Of a DNA stretch of 64,000 nt, positions 1 to 10,600 are shown piece after piece; the first letter of the stretch is position 1, and each line of letters begins with the position of its first letter. Below the pieces are notes generated by a model. It worked only from the letters and a program-made list of their open reading frames with translations. It had not been told where the DNA came from and made no database searches. The translations under genes were made by a program, and so were the position numbers. The stretch spans positions 620,001 to 684,000 of the forward strand of contig NZ_JAJJMO010000001.1 of the NCBI RefSeq assembly GCF_020905345.1, read 5' to 3'. The stretch is from Flavobacterium pisciphilum (GTDB lineage: Bacteria; Bacteroidota; Bacteroidia; Flavobacteriales; Flavobacteriaceae).

Positions 1-3000
1 GAAAGATTGGATGTCTTGACGCATCACGTTCAATACCTAATTCGGCAACTAACTTTTCAAAAGATATATCCTGATGCAATTGAGCCTCAATTTGGTCTTT
101 GTGAGCCGCCAATATTAATTCTTCGAAACTTTGAGTTGAATTCAGTTGTGCTCTACTTACTTGTGTATTTACAAAGAAACCTATTAGTTCTTCTGTTTGC
201 TTATGATGTCGATTTGCTATTGGACTACCTATTGTAATATCCTCTTGTCCAGTATATTTATTTAATAGAATATTGATACCGCTAAGTAGCACACTATTTA
301 GTGTAACACCGCAACGTTGTGTTAATGCGTGTAGTTTTTGACTAATTTCTTTGTCAATTTTAAACCATTGGTCAGCACCGCTATAATCTGTTTTAATTGG
401 TCTAGGATAATCTGTTGGAAATTCTAACGTCTGATAACCTGATAATTTATTCTTCCAATGATTTAATTGTTTTTCTAATACATTTCCAACTAAATAAGAT
501 CTTTGCCATTGCGAATAATCTTTATATTGTATCTCTAATGCAGGAATACTGAACGTTAGATCCTTATTGGCATAGGCTTCATAAAAAGCAAGCAATTCTT
601 TTTGAAATATACCTATTGACCAACCATCAGAAGCAATATGATGTCTATTGATAAGTAGTAGTGTTTTACTAGACAAATTATTGGAAGATGATTCAATAGT
701 ATAAAATTTTGCTCTTATAGGATATTCAGTAGCAAAATTGAAAGGCTTATTAATGTCTTCTTCTATTAATAAATCATAATCTTCTGTATCCGTTAAATAA
801 ACCTCTTCTATTGAAAGTGGGGCATCATGTACCGTTTGAGTACTAAACTCTTGATTATCTTCTTGTTTAATAGTACTTCGCAAAACTTCATGTCTTGATA
901 CTATTTCTTGCAAGGCATATTTTAAACCCTCTTTATCCGTATCGGCTTCAAGTTCTAATACGACTGGCATATGATAAGCATTAGTACCTTCTTCATACTG
1001 TTCAATAAACCATAAACGCTCTTGTGCAAAAGAAAGCGGAGCTTGCTTAGAATTTATTTTAGGTATGCTTATTTGCATCTGGTCTGCAGTATGAATTAGT
1101 ATTTGAGCTATAGTTTTATGCTTAAATATATCTGCCACTTTTACACTATATGTCAAAAACTTACTCATACGGTGTGATACTTTTATCGCTAGAATCGAGT
1201 TCCCTCCTATTTTAAAAAAATCATCAGTAACTCCAACTCTTTCAATACCAAATGCCAGCTGCCAAATTTCACATAATTGTGCTTCTGTTTCATCTTTAGG
1301 AGCAACGTATAAATCTTCGGATGAAGTAAAATCAGGATCAGGTAAAGCTCGTTTGTCTAATTTACCATTGATTGTTAACGGAAATAACTCCATCGCTACC
1401 AAAGCACTAGGAATCATATATTCTGGTAGTATATGAGATAGCTTTTCCAAGATAACTGTTTGACTAACTGTAACATTATTATCTTCGAATACGTAGTATC
1501 CAACCAGGTATTTAGTTGTACCTGTTTCAGTTTCTCTATTTTTAATTAAAACAGATGATTGTTTAATCCCGTCAATTTGTTTTAGAGCATGTTCTATCTC
1601 TCCTAACTCTATTCTATACCCGTTTAACTTAATTTGATCATCGTTTCTTCCGATATATTCCAAATTACCATTCGATAACCATTTGACTAAATCACCTGTT
1701 TTGTATAATCTGTTGTATCCATTGTTTTTATCAGATTCTGTTGCAAATGGATTATTAATAAACCGTTCTGCTGTTAACTCAGGACGATTTAAATAGCCTC
1801 TTGATAACGCCGCTCCACCAATATACAATTCACCAACTACGCCTACAGGAAGTGGTTTGTTGTTTTTATCTAGTACAAAAATTCTTTTGCCTTTATATGG
1901 TTTTCCAATAATTTGCTGCTCTATTTTGTTATCTATTTTATATACCGTAGTCCCAACTGTAGACTCCGTAGGGCCGTATTGATTAAAAAGAGTAATATTT
2001 TTGTTTGAGATAACATCATTAACACATTTATAAGAAATCATCTCACCTCCCAATACAATATTCAATTCCTGATTAATATCACTAAGGTTCAGAGATTCAA
2101 GCATGGAAGGTGTTAATCTTAGTGTATCGATTTTATTTTCTTGAATATAATGCTCAATACCTTGATTCAAGAAAATGTCTTTAGTTGATATATGTGTTGT
2201 TACATCTCCAATTGCTCCAGACAATAAGGTTGGCAAAGCAGCATCAAAACAATAATTCAATACAGAAAACATATTTACATGTTCTTTTTGAATTAGTTTC
2301 TTGAAGCAAAGTAAATAACAGATAACTGAATCATGTTCTACCATTACTCCTTTGGGTTTGCCAGTTGTCCCTGAAGTGTATATAACATAAGCAAGGTTCT
2401 TACTTTTACTATATAATGGAAGATTACTGTTGTCTTCTATTGTGTAGAGCTCTTCAGTAAGATCAATGCAAATAACCTTATTTTGTGGGAATTGAATAGG
2501 GCTATTATCTTTTAACTCTTTTTGAGTAAGGATCAATTCTGCTCCTGTGTCTTCTAATATATAATTTATTCTGTCTTGCGGATAACTTGGATCAATAGGC
2601 ACATAAGCTCCGCCAGCTTTTAATATAGCGAGTATTCCAACAATCATTTCTAAACTTCTTTCTAAACATATCGCAATTAATGTATCTGCTGGAAGTGGTT
2701 GTTTTACTCTATCTTCATATTGTGCTCTGATGTGACTTGCTAGCTGATTGCTCTTTTCGTTTAATTCATTATAGGTAAGTTGCTTTCCTTCATATACTAA
2801 CGCAATATTATTTGGTATTTTTATTGCTTGCTCTTGGAACAATTCATGAATTGTACTCTCAAATGAATATTCTTTGTCGTCGGCATTCAACTTGTAAACG
2901 ATTTGCTCATATTCTTCAGAATTGAGCAAGTTTATTTGACTATATGCTTCTGTTGGAGCTTGAGCTAATTGCTCTAAAAGATGCATATAATGATTTGCTA

Positions 3001-4477
3001 ATCTAGCAATCGTATCTTTATGGAATAAACTTGTAGCATAACTAATTTCTCCTATTAGTTCCTCTTGATTATCACTTATTGTGACTAATAAATCAAATTT
3101 TGCTACTTCGTAAACTTCTTCTTCCTGATAAGGTTTAAAGTAATCTTTTTGGAGTTTTGAATTTTCATTTTGACTACCAAAACTCTCCATGATGAACTTT
3201 ATCTGGTAAACAGGATGTCTTGAAGAATCACGTTCAATACCTAATTCATCCACTAACTTATCGAAAGGCAAATCCTGATGCAATTGAGCATCAATTTGGT
3301 CTTGATGAACCAGTTGAATCAGTTGTTCAAAAGTTTGAGAGTCGTTTAATATTGTTCTATTTACCTGCGCATTTACAAAAAAACCAATCAGTTCCTCTGT
3401 TTGTTTATGATGGCGATTTGCTATTGCAGTACCAATAATAATATCGTCTTGTCCTGTATATTTACTTAACAGAATATTCATACTGCTTAGCATAACACTA
3501 TTTAGCGATACACCATGTTGTTGTCCTAATAGGCGTAGTTTTTTGCCAACTTCACTATTTATTTTAAACTTTTGGCTAGCTCCTTTATAATTGATTTCAG
3601 AAGGTCTTGCATAATCAATTGGAAATTCTAAAAGCTGAAATCCGGATAACTTATTCTTCCAATAATTTAATTGGTTTTCCAAAATTTCTCCCACTAAATA
3701 AGATTTTTGCCATAAAGCATAATCTTTATATTGAATTTCTAATTCTGGTAAACTAAAGTTCTCATCATTATTACTATATCCTTCGTAAAATTGATATAAT
3801 TCTCTTTGAAATAATCCCATCGACCAGCCATCACTAGCAATGTGGTGCATATTAATTAATAATAGCGTTTTATTTAATGAAGCTGCAGATGATGATTCAA
3901 TGGTATAAAACTTAATACGAATGGGATATTCTGTATTTAAATTAAAAGGACGATTAATATCCTCTTTTATCAATGCTTTATAATCTACTGTATCAACTAA
4001 TGTTATTTCTTCTATAAAAAGAGGCTCTTCATGTACTTTTTGAGTACCATTTTCTTGATTTTCTTTTTGTTCAATAGTACTTCTTAAGATTTCATGTCTT
4101 GAAACAATCTGTTGCAGGGCATATTTTATCCCATCTTTGTTAGTGTCAACATCAAGTTCCAGAACATTTGGCAAATGATACGCATTACTACCTTCTTCAT
4201 ATTGCTCAACAAACCACAAGCGCTCTTGAGCTGGGCTTAATGGATAATTTATTGTTTCTTTATTTCTGAATATAAATACGTTTGAAAAATCTTCTTTTGA
4301 AAAAATTTTATTTTCTTTCAGAACCGATATCAGTTGATTTTTATTATTTAAAATAAAATCTTTTGTTTCTTGGTTTTTTAATTTTTCGGTGACAAAAATC
4401 TTTATGGTGTCATTCTCTAGCCAAATAGCTCCAGAATTAAGTTTTAGTTTGTTAAAGAATAAATTAATATTATACAT
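1..4477 (-). CDS. NRPS gene 1, 3'-truncated by window edge (C-A-T-C...)
   Basis: Last gene of the visible assembly line. It starts at the ATG complementary to 4475-4477 and stays open to base 1 (1492 codons), so the C-terminus lies outside the window. Order seen: TubC-like docking domain (residues about 1-50, GAIWLENDTIKIF); C domain with HHIASDGWS near residue 213; A domain with YTSGTTGKPKG near 705 and NGKLDKR before the carrier; T domain with FFKIGGNSIL near 1092; second C domain with HHIASDGWS near 1280, cut before its end. The pocket reads D-A-P-R-V-G-Q-V-G-(K), which I cannot assign; the arginine at the GrsA-278 position is unusual. It should accept the chain from gene 2, add one residue (X4) and pass it to a further module beyond the left edge. 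It is separated from gene 2 by the longest gap in the window (170 bp). That this is an NRPS is certain; the substrate is unknown. Confidence 0.95.
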   Translation of the reverse strand, partial: MYNINLFFNKLKLNSGAIWLENDTIKIFVTEKLKNQETKDFILNNKNQLISVLKENKIFSKEDFSNVFIFRNKETINYPLSPAQERLWFVEQYEEGSNAYHLPNVLELDVDTNKDGIKYALQQIVSRHEILRSTIEQKENQENGTQKVHEEPLFIEEITLVDTVDYKALIKEDINRPFNLNTEYPIRIKFYTIESSSAASLNKTLLLINMHHIASDGWSMGLFQRELYQFYEGYSNNDENFSLPELEIQYKDYALWQKSYLVGEILENQLNYWKNKLSGFQLLEFPIDYARPSEINYKGASQKFKINSEVGKKLRLLGQQHGVSLNSVMLSSMNILLSKYTGQDDIIIGTAIANRHHKQTEELIGFFVNAQVNRTILNDSQTFEQLIQLVHQDQIDAQLHQDLPFDKLVDELGIERDSSRHPVYQIKFIMESFGSQNENSKLQKDYFKPYQEEEVYEVAKFDLLVTISDNQEELIGEISYATSLFHKDTIARLANHYMHLLEQLAQAPTEAYSQINLLNSEEYEQIVYKLNADDKEYSFESTIHELFQEQAIKIPNNIALVYEGKQLTYNELNEKSNQLASHIRAQYEDRVKQPLPADTLIAICLERSLEMIVGILAILKAGGAYVPIDPSYPQDRINYILEDTGAELILTQKELKDNSPIQFPQNKVICIDLTEELYTIEDNSNLPLYSKSKNLAYVIYTSGTTGKPKGVMVEHDSVICYLLCFKKLIQKEHVNMFSVLNYCFDAALPTLLSGAIGDVTTHISTKDIFLNQGIEHYIQENKIDTLRLTPSMLESLNLSDINQELNIVLGGEMISYKCVNDVISNKNITLFNQYGPTESTVGTTVYKIDNKIEQQIIGKPYKGKRIFVLDKNNKPLPVGVVGELYIGGAALSRGYLNRPELTAERFINNPFATESDKNNGYNRLYKTGDLVKWLSNGNLEYIGRNDDQIKLNGYRIELGEIEHALKQIDGIKQSSVLIKNRETETGTTKYLVGYYVFEDNNVTVSQTVILEKLSHILPEYMIPSALVAMELFPLTINGKLDKRALPDPDFTSSEDLYVAPKDETEAQLCEIWQLAFGIERVGVTDDFFKIGGNSILAIKVSHRMSKFLTYSVKVADIFKHKTIAQILIHTADQMQISIPKINSKQAPLSFAQERLWFIEQYEEGTNAYHMPVVLELEADTDKEGLKYALQEIVSRHEVLRSTIKQEDNQEFSTQTVHDAPLSIEEVYLTDTEDYDLLIEEDINKPFNFATEYPIRAKFYTIESSSNNLSSKTLLLINRHHIASDGWSIGIFQKELLAFYEAYANKDLTFSIPALEIQYKDYSQWQRSYLVGNVLEKQLNHWKNKLSGYQTLEFPTDYPRPIKTDYSGADQWFKIDKEISQKLHALTQRCGVTLNSVLLSGINILLNKYTGQEDITIGSPIANRHHKQTEELIGFFVNTQVSRAQLNSTQSFEELILAAHKDQIEAQLHQDISFEKLVAELGIERDASRHPIF

Positions 4478-4647
4478 TATTATTTTTAAATTAAATTAAA
4501 TTGTGTTAATTACTAATAATTAAAAAACTTATGAAAAATGAGACTAACCTAATCATTTATTAAGAGTTTTTCTGACTTTTAAATAAAATAAAGATATTGT
4601 TTTTCTTGATAAAATAATTTGGTTTTAGGATTTAGTAATAAAAAAAA
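4478..4647. other. 170-bp intergenic region between genes 2 and 1
   Basis: This is the only real gap in the window; other gene junctions are 13-30 bp or overlap. It is very AT-rich and holds no plausible ORF. I see no convincing Bacteroidota promoter (TTTG about 20 bp before TAnnTTTG) on the minus strand, only a partial TATCTTTA. An imperfect inverted repeat lies inside it (listed separately). It could be an internal promoter or an attenuating leader for gene 1, or simply a spacer. Confidence 0.4.
4523..4571 (-). terminator. Imperfect AT-rich hairpin upstream of gene 1 (possible attenuator/terminator)
   Basis: Two nested inverted repeats: outer AAAAACT/AGTTTTT (4523-4529 with 4565-4571) and inner AATGA/TCATT (4537-4541 with 4553-4557), separated by 7 nt on each side and enclosing an 11-nt loop. 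Read on the minus strand, the outer arm runs into a T-tract (AGTTTTTTAATT), as in an intrinsic terminator. The stem is nearly all A/T and may be chance in such AT-rich DNA. Confidence 0.2.
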
Positions 4648-7600
4648 TTAAAATTCCCACTCATCACCTTCAATTCCAGCTTCTGCTAAAGCAAAACTTT
4701 CTAATAAAGCCTTAATCACTTTATGCTTAAAAATATCAGCTACTTTCACATCACATTTCAAAAACTGACTCATACGATGTGAAGCTTGCAAAGCCAAAAT
4801 AGAATTACCTCCTATTTTGAAAAATTCATCAGTAATACCTACTCGATCTAATCCTAGTAGTTCCATCCAAATCTCACAAACTGCTGTTTCTATTTCTGTG
4901 CTTGGAGCAACATAATCTGCTTCAGAAGAAGTAAATTCTGGATCAGGTAAGGCACGTTTGTCCAATTTACCATTGATTGTTAATGGAAAAGATTCCATTG
5001 CCACCAAAGCTGCGGGAACCATATAATCTGGTAAGATTTCCAATAATCTATTTTGAATATCAATCGAATTCATATCGTAATCCGATATATAATAACCTAC
5101 CAAATATTTAGTATTGGATGTCTCTGTCTGTCTGTCTTTAGCCAACACACACACCTGATTGATTCCATCAATTTGAGATATAGCATGTTCGATTTCTCCC
5201 AACTCGATACGATACCCTCGGATTTTGACCTGATCATCGTTTCTACCAAGATATTCTATATTCCCATCTGCCAACCAACGTACCAAATCGCCTGTTTTAT
5301 ACAATCTGGTGTACCCTTTGGCTTTATCAGCTTCGGTAGCAAATGGATTGTTTACAAAACGTTCAGCAGTTAACTCCGAACGATTCAGATATCCTCTAGA
5401 TAAACCTGCCCCTCCAATGTACAATTCTCCCATTACACCAATAGGAACTGGGCTGTTTCCAGAATCAAGCACATACAGTTGTTCGTTGAATAATGGTGTT
5501 CCGATATATGGTTTGTTTGAATTTTTCACTTCAAACGATGAACTCCAAATAACAGTTTCTGCAGGGCCATAAACGTTAATTACTTTTCTAAAAGCATGAA
5601 TTAGCTTTTCTGCAATCGACGAAGGCAATGCTTCACCACCTACAAGACATACACTATTTGATAACTTGTCAGGATATTGGTTAACCAAATGAAGTAAAGC
5701 ACTTGGTGTTTGCTGAATGATTTGATGATTTAAAAGATTTTCTTCTTTTACTTCTTTAATGGAAGATAAAGTGACCTTGCTTCCGAAAATTAAAGGAAGA
5801 GCATATTCCAATCCAAAAATATCAAAAACATAATTTGTCAAACTCAATACATTTCTTTCCACAACATCTACTTTATCTTCCAAACTATCATGGAAATTAT
5901 AGATAAATTGGGCAAAAGCCTGATGTTCAACCATCACTCCTTTAGGTCTACCTGTAGTTCCTGAGGTGTAAATTACATAAGCCAGATCAGTAGATTGACT
6001 GTGCTGATCAAGGTTTGTATTGTCGTTTTTATACAGTTCTTCAGCTAAATCAATGTAGACTACTTTCTCTTGTGGTAAACTATTATGACCGTCAATATGT
6101 CTTTGGCTCAATATAATCTGTGCTTGGGTATCTTCCAATACAAAATCAATGCGCTCTTGTGGAATTGTAGGATCAATAGGCACATAGGCACCTCCGGCTT
6201 TTAATACCGCCAATATTCCAATAATCATTTCCAAACTTCTGTCCAAACACAAGGCAATGAGTGTGTCGGGAGTAAGTGCTCTTTGCGTTTTTTCTTGATA
6301 CTGTTCTCGAATGTAACGTGCTAGCTGGTTGCTCTTTTCATTAAGTTCATTGTACGTTAATTCAGCGCCTTCATAAACCAAAGCAATAGCATTTGGAGTC
6401 TTTAGCACCTGTTCTTCAAACATTTGATGAATTGTCTTCTCCTTTGGATATTCCTTGTCCGTTGCATTCCAATTGTAAACAAGCTGATCATAAGCTGTTG
6501 GAGATAACAAACTAATTTCATTATGTGGTATATTCGGATTCAATAATACCTGATTCAAAATATGTACTAAAGTCGCCAAATGCTCTTTCGCTTTACTTTG
6601 CGTTAGGTAATTACCATCATAATTGAACTTAATGGTCAACAATTCGCCTTGCTCAAAAGCCATAATATTTAATGGATAATCTACTTTCTCTATTGCGTTT
6701 CTTAAACTTACACTCGATGTTTCTTGGCCCTCATCTCCTTCAGGCACAGGGTAGTTTTCAAAAATGAATAAACTATGAAAAAGGCGCTCTCCTTCTTTTT
6801 GTAATTTTGCCAAGTCAGCAAAACTATGCGTGTTCATCTCTATAATCTTCTTTTGGATTTGCTGCAATTGATCCAAGATACTGCCCTCATTATTCCAATC
6901 AATAATCAATGGTAAAGTATTGATGTACAAACCAACACTTTCCTCTATCCCATCAACAGGTAGTTCTCTTCCTGATATTGTGGTTCCAACTATACTCTTT
7001 AGATTATTGCTATACACATGCAGTAGCTTATGCCAGATAAACTGAATCATTACATTGACAGTAATCCCTTCTTTCTGTGTAAAAGCTTTCAATTGATTGT
7101 ACAATTCTCCTTTGATTTCACAACTGCTATTGGCAGATACTTCTACTTGCTTATAACTCTTAAAATCAATCGGATTGCTAAGCAATGCACTGATATCGTT
7201 GCTGCTTTCTACTTCCGTTAAAGTATTTTTCCAATAACGATCTACATCATTTTTATGTCTACCAATATATTCTTGGGTTTGAATATAAGCCGTATCTTCT
7301 TTTATTTTTACCGCTCTATTATTGATCAAATCATGGTAATAAGAGTCGATATTCGTTAATAAAAGAGGTCCACTCCAACCATCTGATATACTATGATGCT
7401 CTGTTTTTAATACTGTATAATAGTTCTCTGCCTGTTTGATAATATACAACCTGAGCAAGGTCGGCTGGGTCAAATCAAAGTTTTGTTTTCTATCTTCAAT
7501 CTGAATAACTTCTATTGCAACATCTCTCTCCTCTTGAGTAAGAAGATGGCTAATATCATGTAACTGATAATTTAGTTTTCCATTCTTATAGATAATCTGA

Positions 7601-10600
7601 ATTATATCTTCTTCCCAATTGAAAGCCGTACGCAAACTCGGGTATTGAGCAATACAATATTCCCAAGCATTGATGTAGGCATTGACATCTAGATATTGGT
7701 GGTAATCAAATAACAATTGCACACGATAAGCATCGTCTTGGCTCTGGCTTACTGCATGGTAAATAAATCCTTGCTGCAGACTCGTAGCTGGGTAAATATG
7801 TGTTATTTCGTTTTGAGTCGATTTAGCAATTACTTCCAACTCACTTAATAAAGCTTGGCTAATTTTTATTGACTTAAAGTCACTTGGTGTGTAACTACTG
7901 CCTTCTTCTTCAAGTTGCTCTTTACAATGTTTGATGATTCTTGTTATCGCTGTTTTAAAACTAGCTGCTAGCTGTTTTGTGGTGTGCGCTCCTAACTTGG
8001 TCACGATATTAAAGCCTATTTGACCATGACGAACATTACCATTTATACTGATAATATGATGATCTAGATTTTCAGAATCAATACTAACACCACTACTCTC
8101 TGAAGCAAACTTCCACTCTTCCTGCTGGGTATCAAATTGACCCAAATAGTTGAAATTTATTGGAGGTAGATTTTTATACGTGTACTCGCTTGTACTCTGG
8201 GTCGCAAAAGAACCAAACCCTAATCCTTTGTTAGGAATCTTACGCATGCTTTCCTTAACAAACTGTATGCTCTCTTTCAGACTGTTTCTTACTTCTAATC
8301 TAACTGGAAACATTGTAGTAAACCAACCTACTGTTCGACTGTGGTCAATAGCCGAATTGATATCTTCTCTACCATGTCCTTCCAAGGTAATTCCTTGAAT
8401 ATCCTGACCGTTAATCTCTTGAAGAGCATAGGTTAAGGCGGTTAATAATAAATCATTAATCTCTGTATGATAGGCTTTGGAAGCTTCCTGAAGTAACGAT
8501 TTGGTAAGTTGTGTGTCTAACTCAAAACTCTCTTCGCTAGGCTCATTATCATGCTCTTCCAAATGATAATCTGGTAGCCCTTTTAATTGCTCTTCCCAAT
8601 AAACCTCTTCTAATGGATGTTCCTGCGGATACCCTTTAGCACCTTCAACCCATTGACGGTAACTACTGCCTTTGGATGGCAAGGTCTTTCCTTCATATAA
8701 ATTTTTAATATCTTCAGCTAAAATTCGCCAACTTACCCCATCCACAATCATGTGGTGTAGGGCAAAATGAATTCGGGCACTACCGTCTGCATATCCATGC
8801 AAATAACCTACCTGAAATAAAATACCTTCTTCTAAATCAAAAGCGCTTTGCCAAACAGTAAGAATATCATGAATTTCATCCTCTGTATGTTGGCTTACAT
8901 CCAAAGTCTTCAGTTCTGGCAAGATAATTTCTGGTTGGTATTCCTGTTTCCAATCCAGTTTTCCTGTTGTTGGATTCTGCTCTTTGCTGTAAACAATGCG
9001 TAACACGTCATGGTAAGCAACCAACTCTTTGATAACTGTTGTTAGTTGATTGGTGTTTAATTCCCCAACTCTGATTAAAAAACTTTGGTTCCAATGGTTG
9101 GGTTTTGACAAACTTCCATCTTCGATTTGATCAACAAACCATTGTTGTATTGGCAGAAAATCTAACGCTCCTGTTAATACACCTTGTTCTGTTTTAAGGG
9201 TAACTTCGGATTTCTTTCTGCTTAGATGGTCGGCTAACTTTTCAATGGTTTTGTATTCGAAGATATCTTTTACCTGACAAACAAAACCTGCCTGACGAAT
9301 GCGACTTGACACCTGAATACTTAATATTGAATCTCCTCCTATTCGAAAGAAATTATCTGTTATACTAACCTTATCTATATTTAGAACTGTTTGCCAAATC
9401 TCACATAATCTCACTTCTATTTCAGAAGTAGGTCCAACATAATCTACTTCTGAAGAAGTAAATTCTGGATCCGGTAAGACGCGTTTGTCTAATTTACCAT
9501 TGATGGTTAATGGAAAGGATTCCATTGCTACCAAGGCTGTAGGAACCATATAATCTGGCAAAACTTGGGACAACTTCTCCGTAATTGATGCCTGATTAAT
9601 TGTAAGCTCATGTGTATCTAATACATAATAACCTACCAAGTATTTAGTGGTAGCTGTTTCGGTCTTTCTTTCTTTAGCCAACACACACACTTGCTTAATT
9701 CCATCAATTTGTGACATGGCGTGTTCAATCTCACCCAGTTCGATACGATATCCGCGAATCTTGACTTGGTCGTCTCCTCTACCTATGTATTCTAAATTTC
9801 CATCTGACAGCCAGCGCACCAAATCTCCTGTTTTATACAATCTGGTGTACCCTTTGGCTTTATCAGCTTCGGTAGCAAATGGATTGTTTACAAAACGCTC
9901 CGCTGTTAAGTCCGAACGATTCAGATATCCGCGCGATAAACTTGCACCTCCTATGTACAACTCTCCTATCACTCCAACTGGAACTGGAGCATTGTTGTTG
10001 TCTAAAACATAGGCATTTGTATTGCTTATCGGTTTTCCAATTTTTGTATTTAAATCACCTTCGCTGTATTGGTGCATCGTAGTGTAAACTGTACCTTCGG
10101 TTGGTCCATAAGCATTTATCAATTTGCGACCAGTACTCCATCTGTTCAAACATGCAACAGAATTAACTCCTCCACCAACATGAATCGTTTTTAATTTATT
10201 TAATGCTAAATATTCAAACGATTCTAATAAATCTGCAGGAACAGTAAGATGTGTGATTTCTTCAGAGGCAATGTGTTTCATTAGATTGCCATTTTGCTTA
10301 ATCTCTTCAGAAACAATATGAAGTGTACCACCTGCAATTAATGTAGGATAAATTTCTGAAACAGCACCGTCAAAAGAAGTTGAGATAATCTGAGAAGATA
10401 TCGTTTGCTCATCAATATCAAAAGCTTCAATGATATTGAATGACAAATTGTTCAAATTGGCATGTGTTAATTCAACTCCTTTAGGTTTACCAGTAGTTCC
10501 TGATGTATATATGACATATACTAGATCATCTGGCTTACTGTATGTATTTAAATTATTGTTGTTTACGTAACTGTATAGTTCTTCTTTTAGGTCTATACAG

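Noticed and set aside
5053..5373. Plus-strand open frames of 60-120 codons scattered over the window (for example here, 12775-13095, 20563-20883)
   Set aside because: They lie antisense to conserved A, T, C or E domains and recur at equivalent places in each module because the sense DNA is repeated. They have no domain of their own and no sign of a leader or operon.
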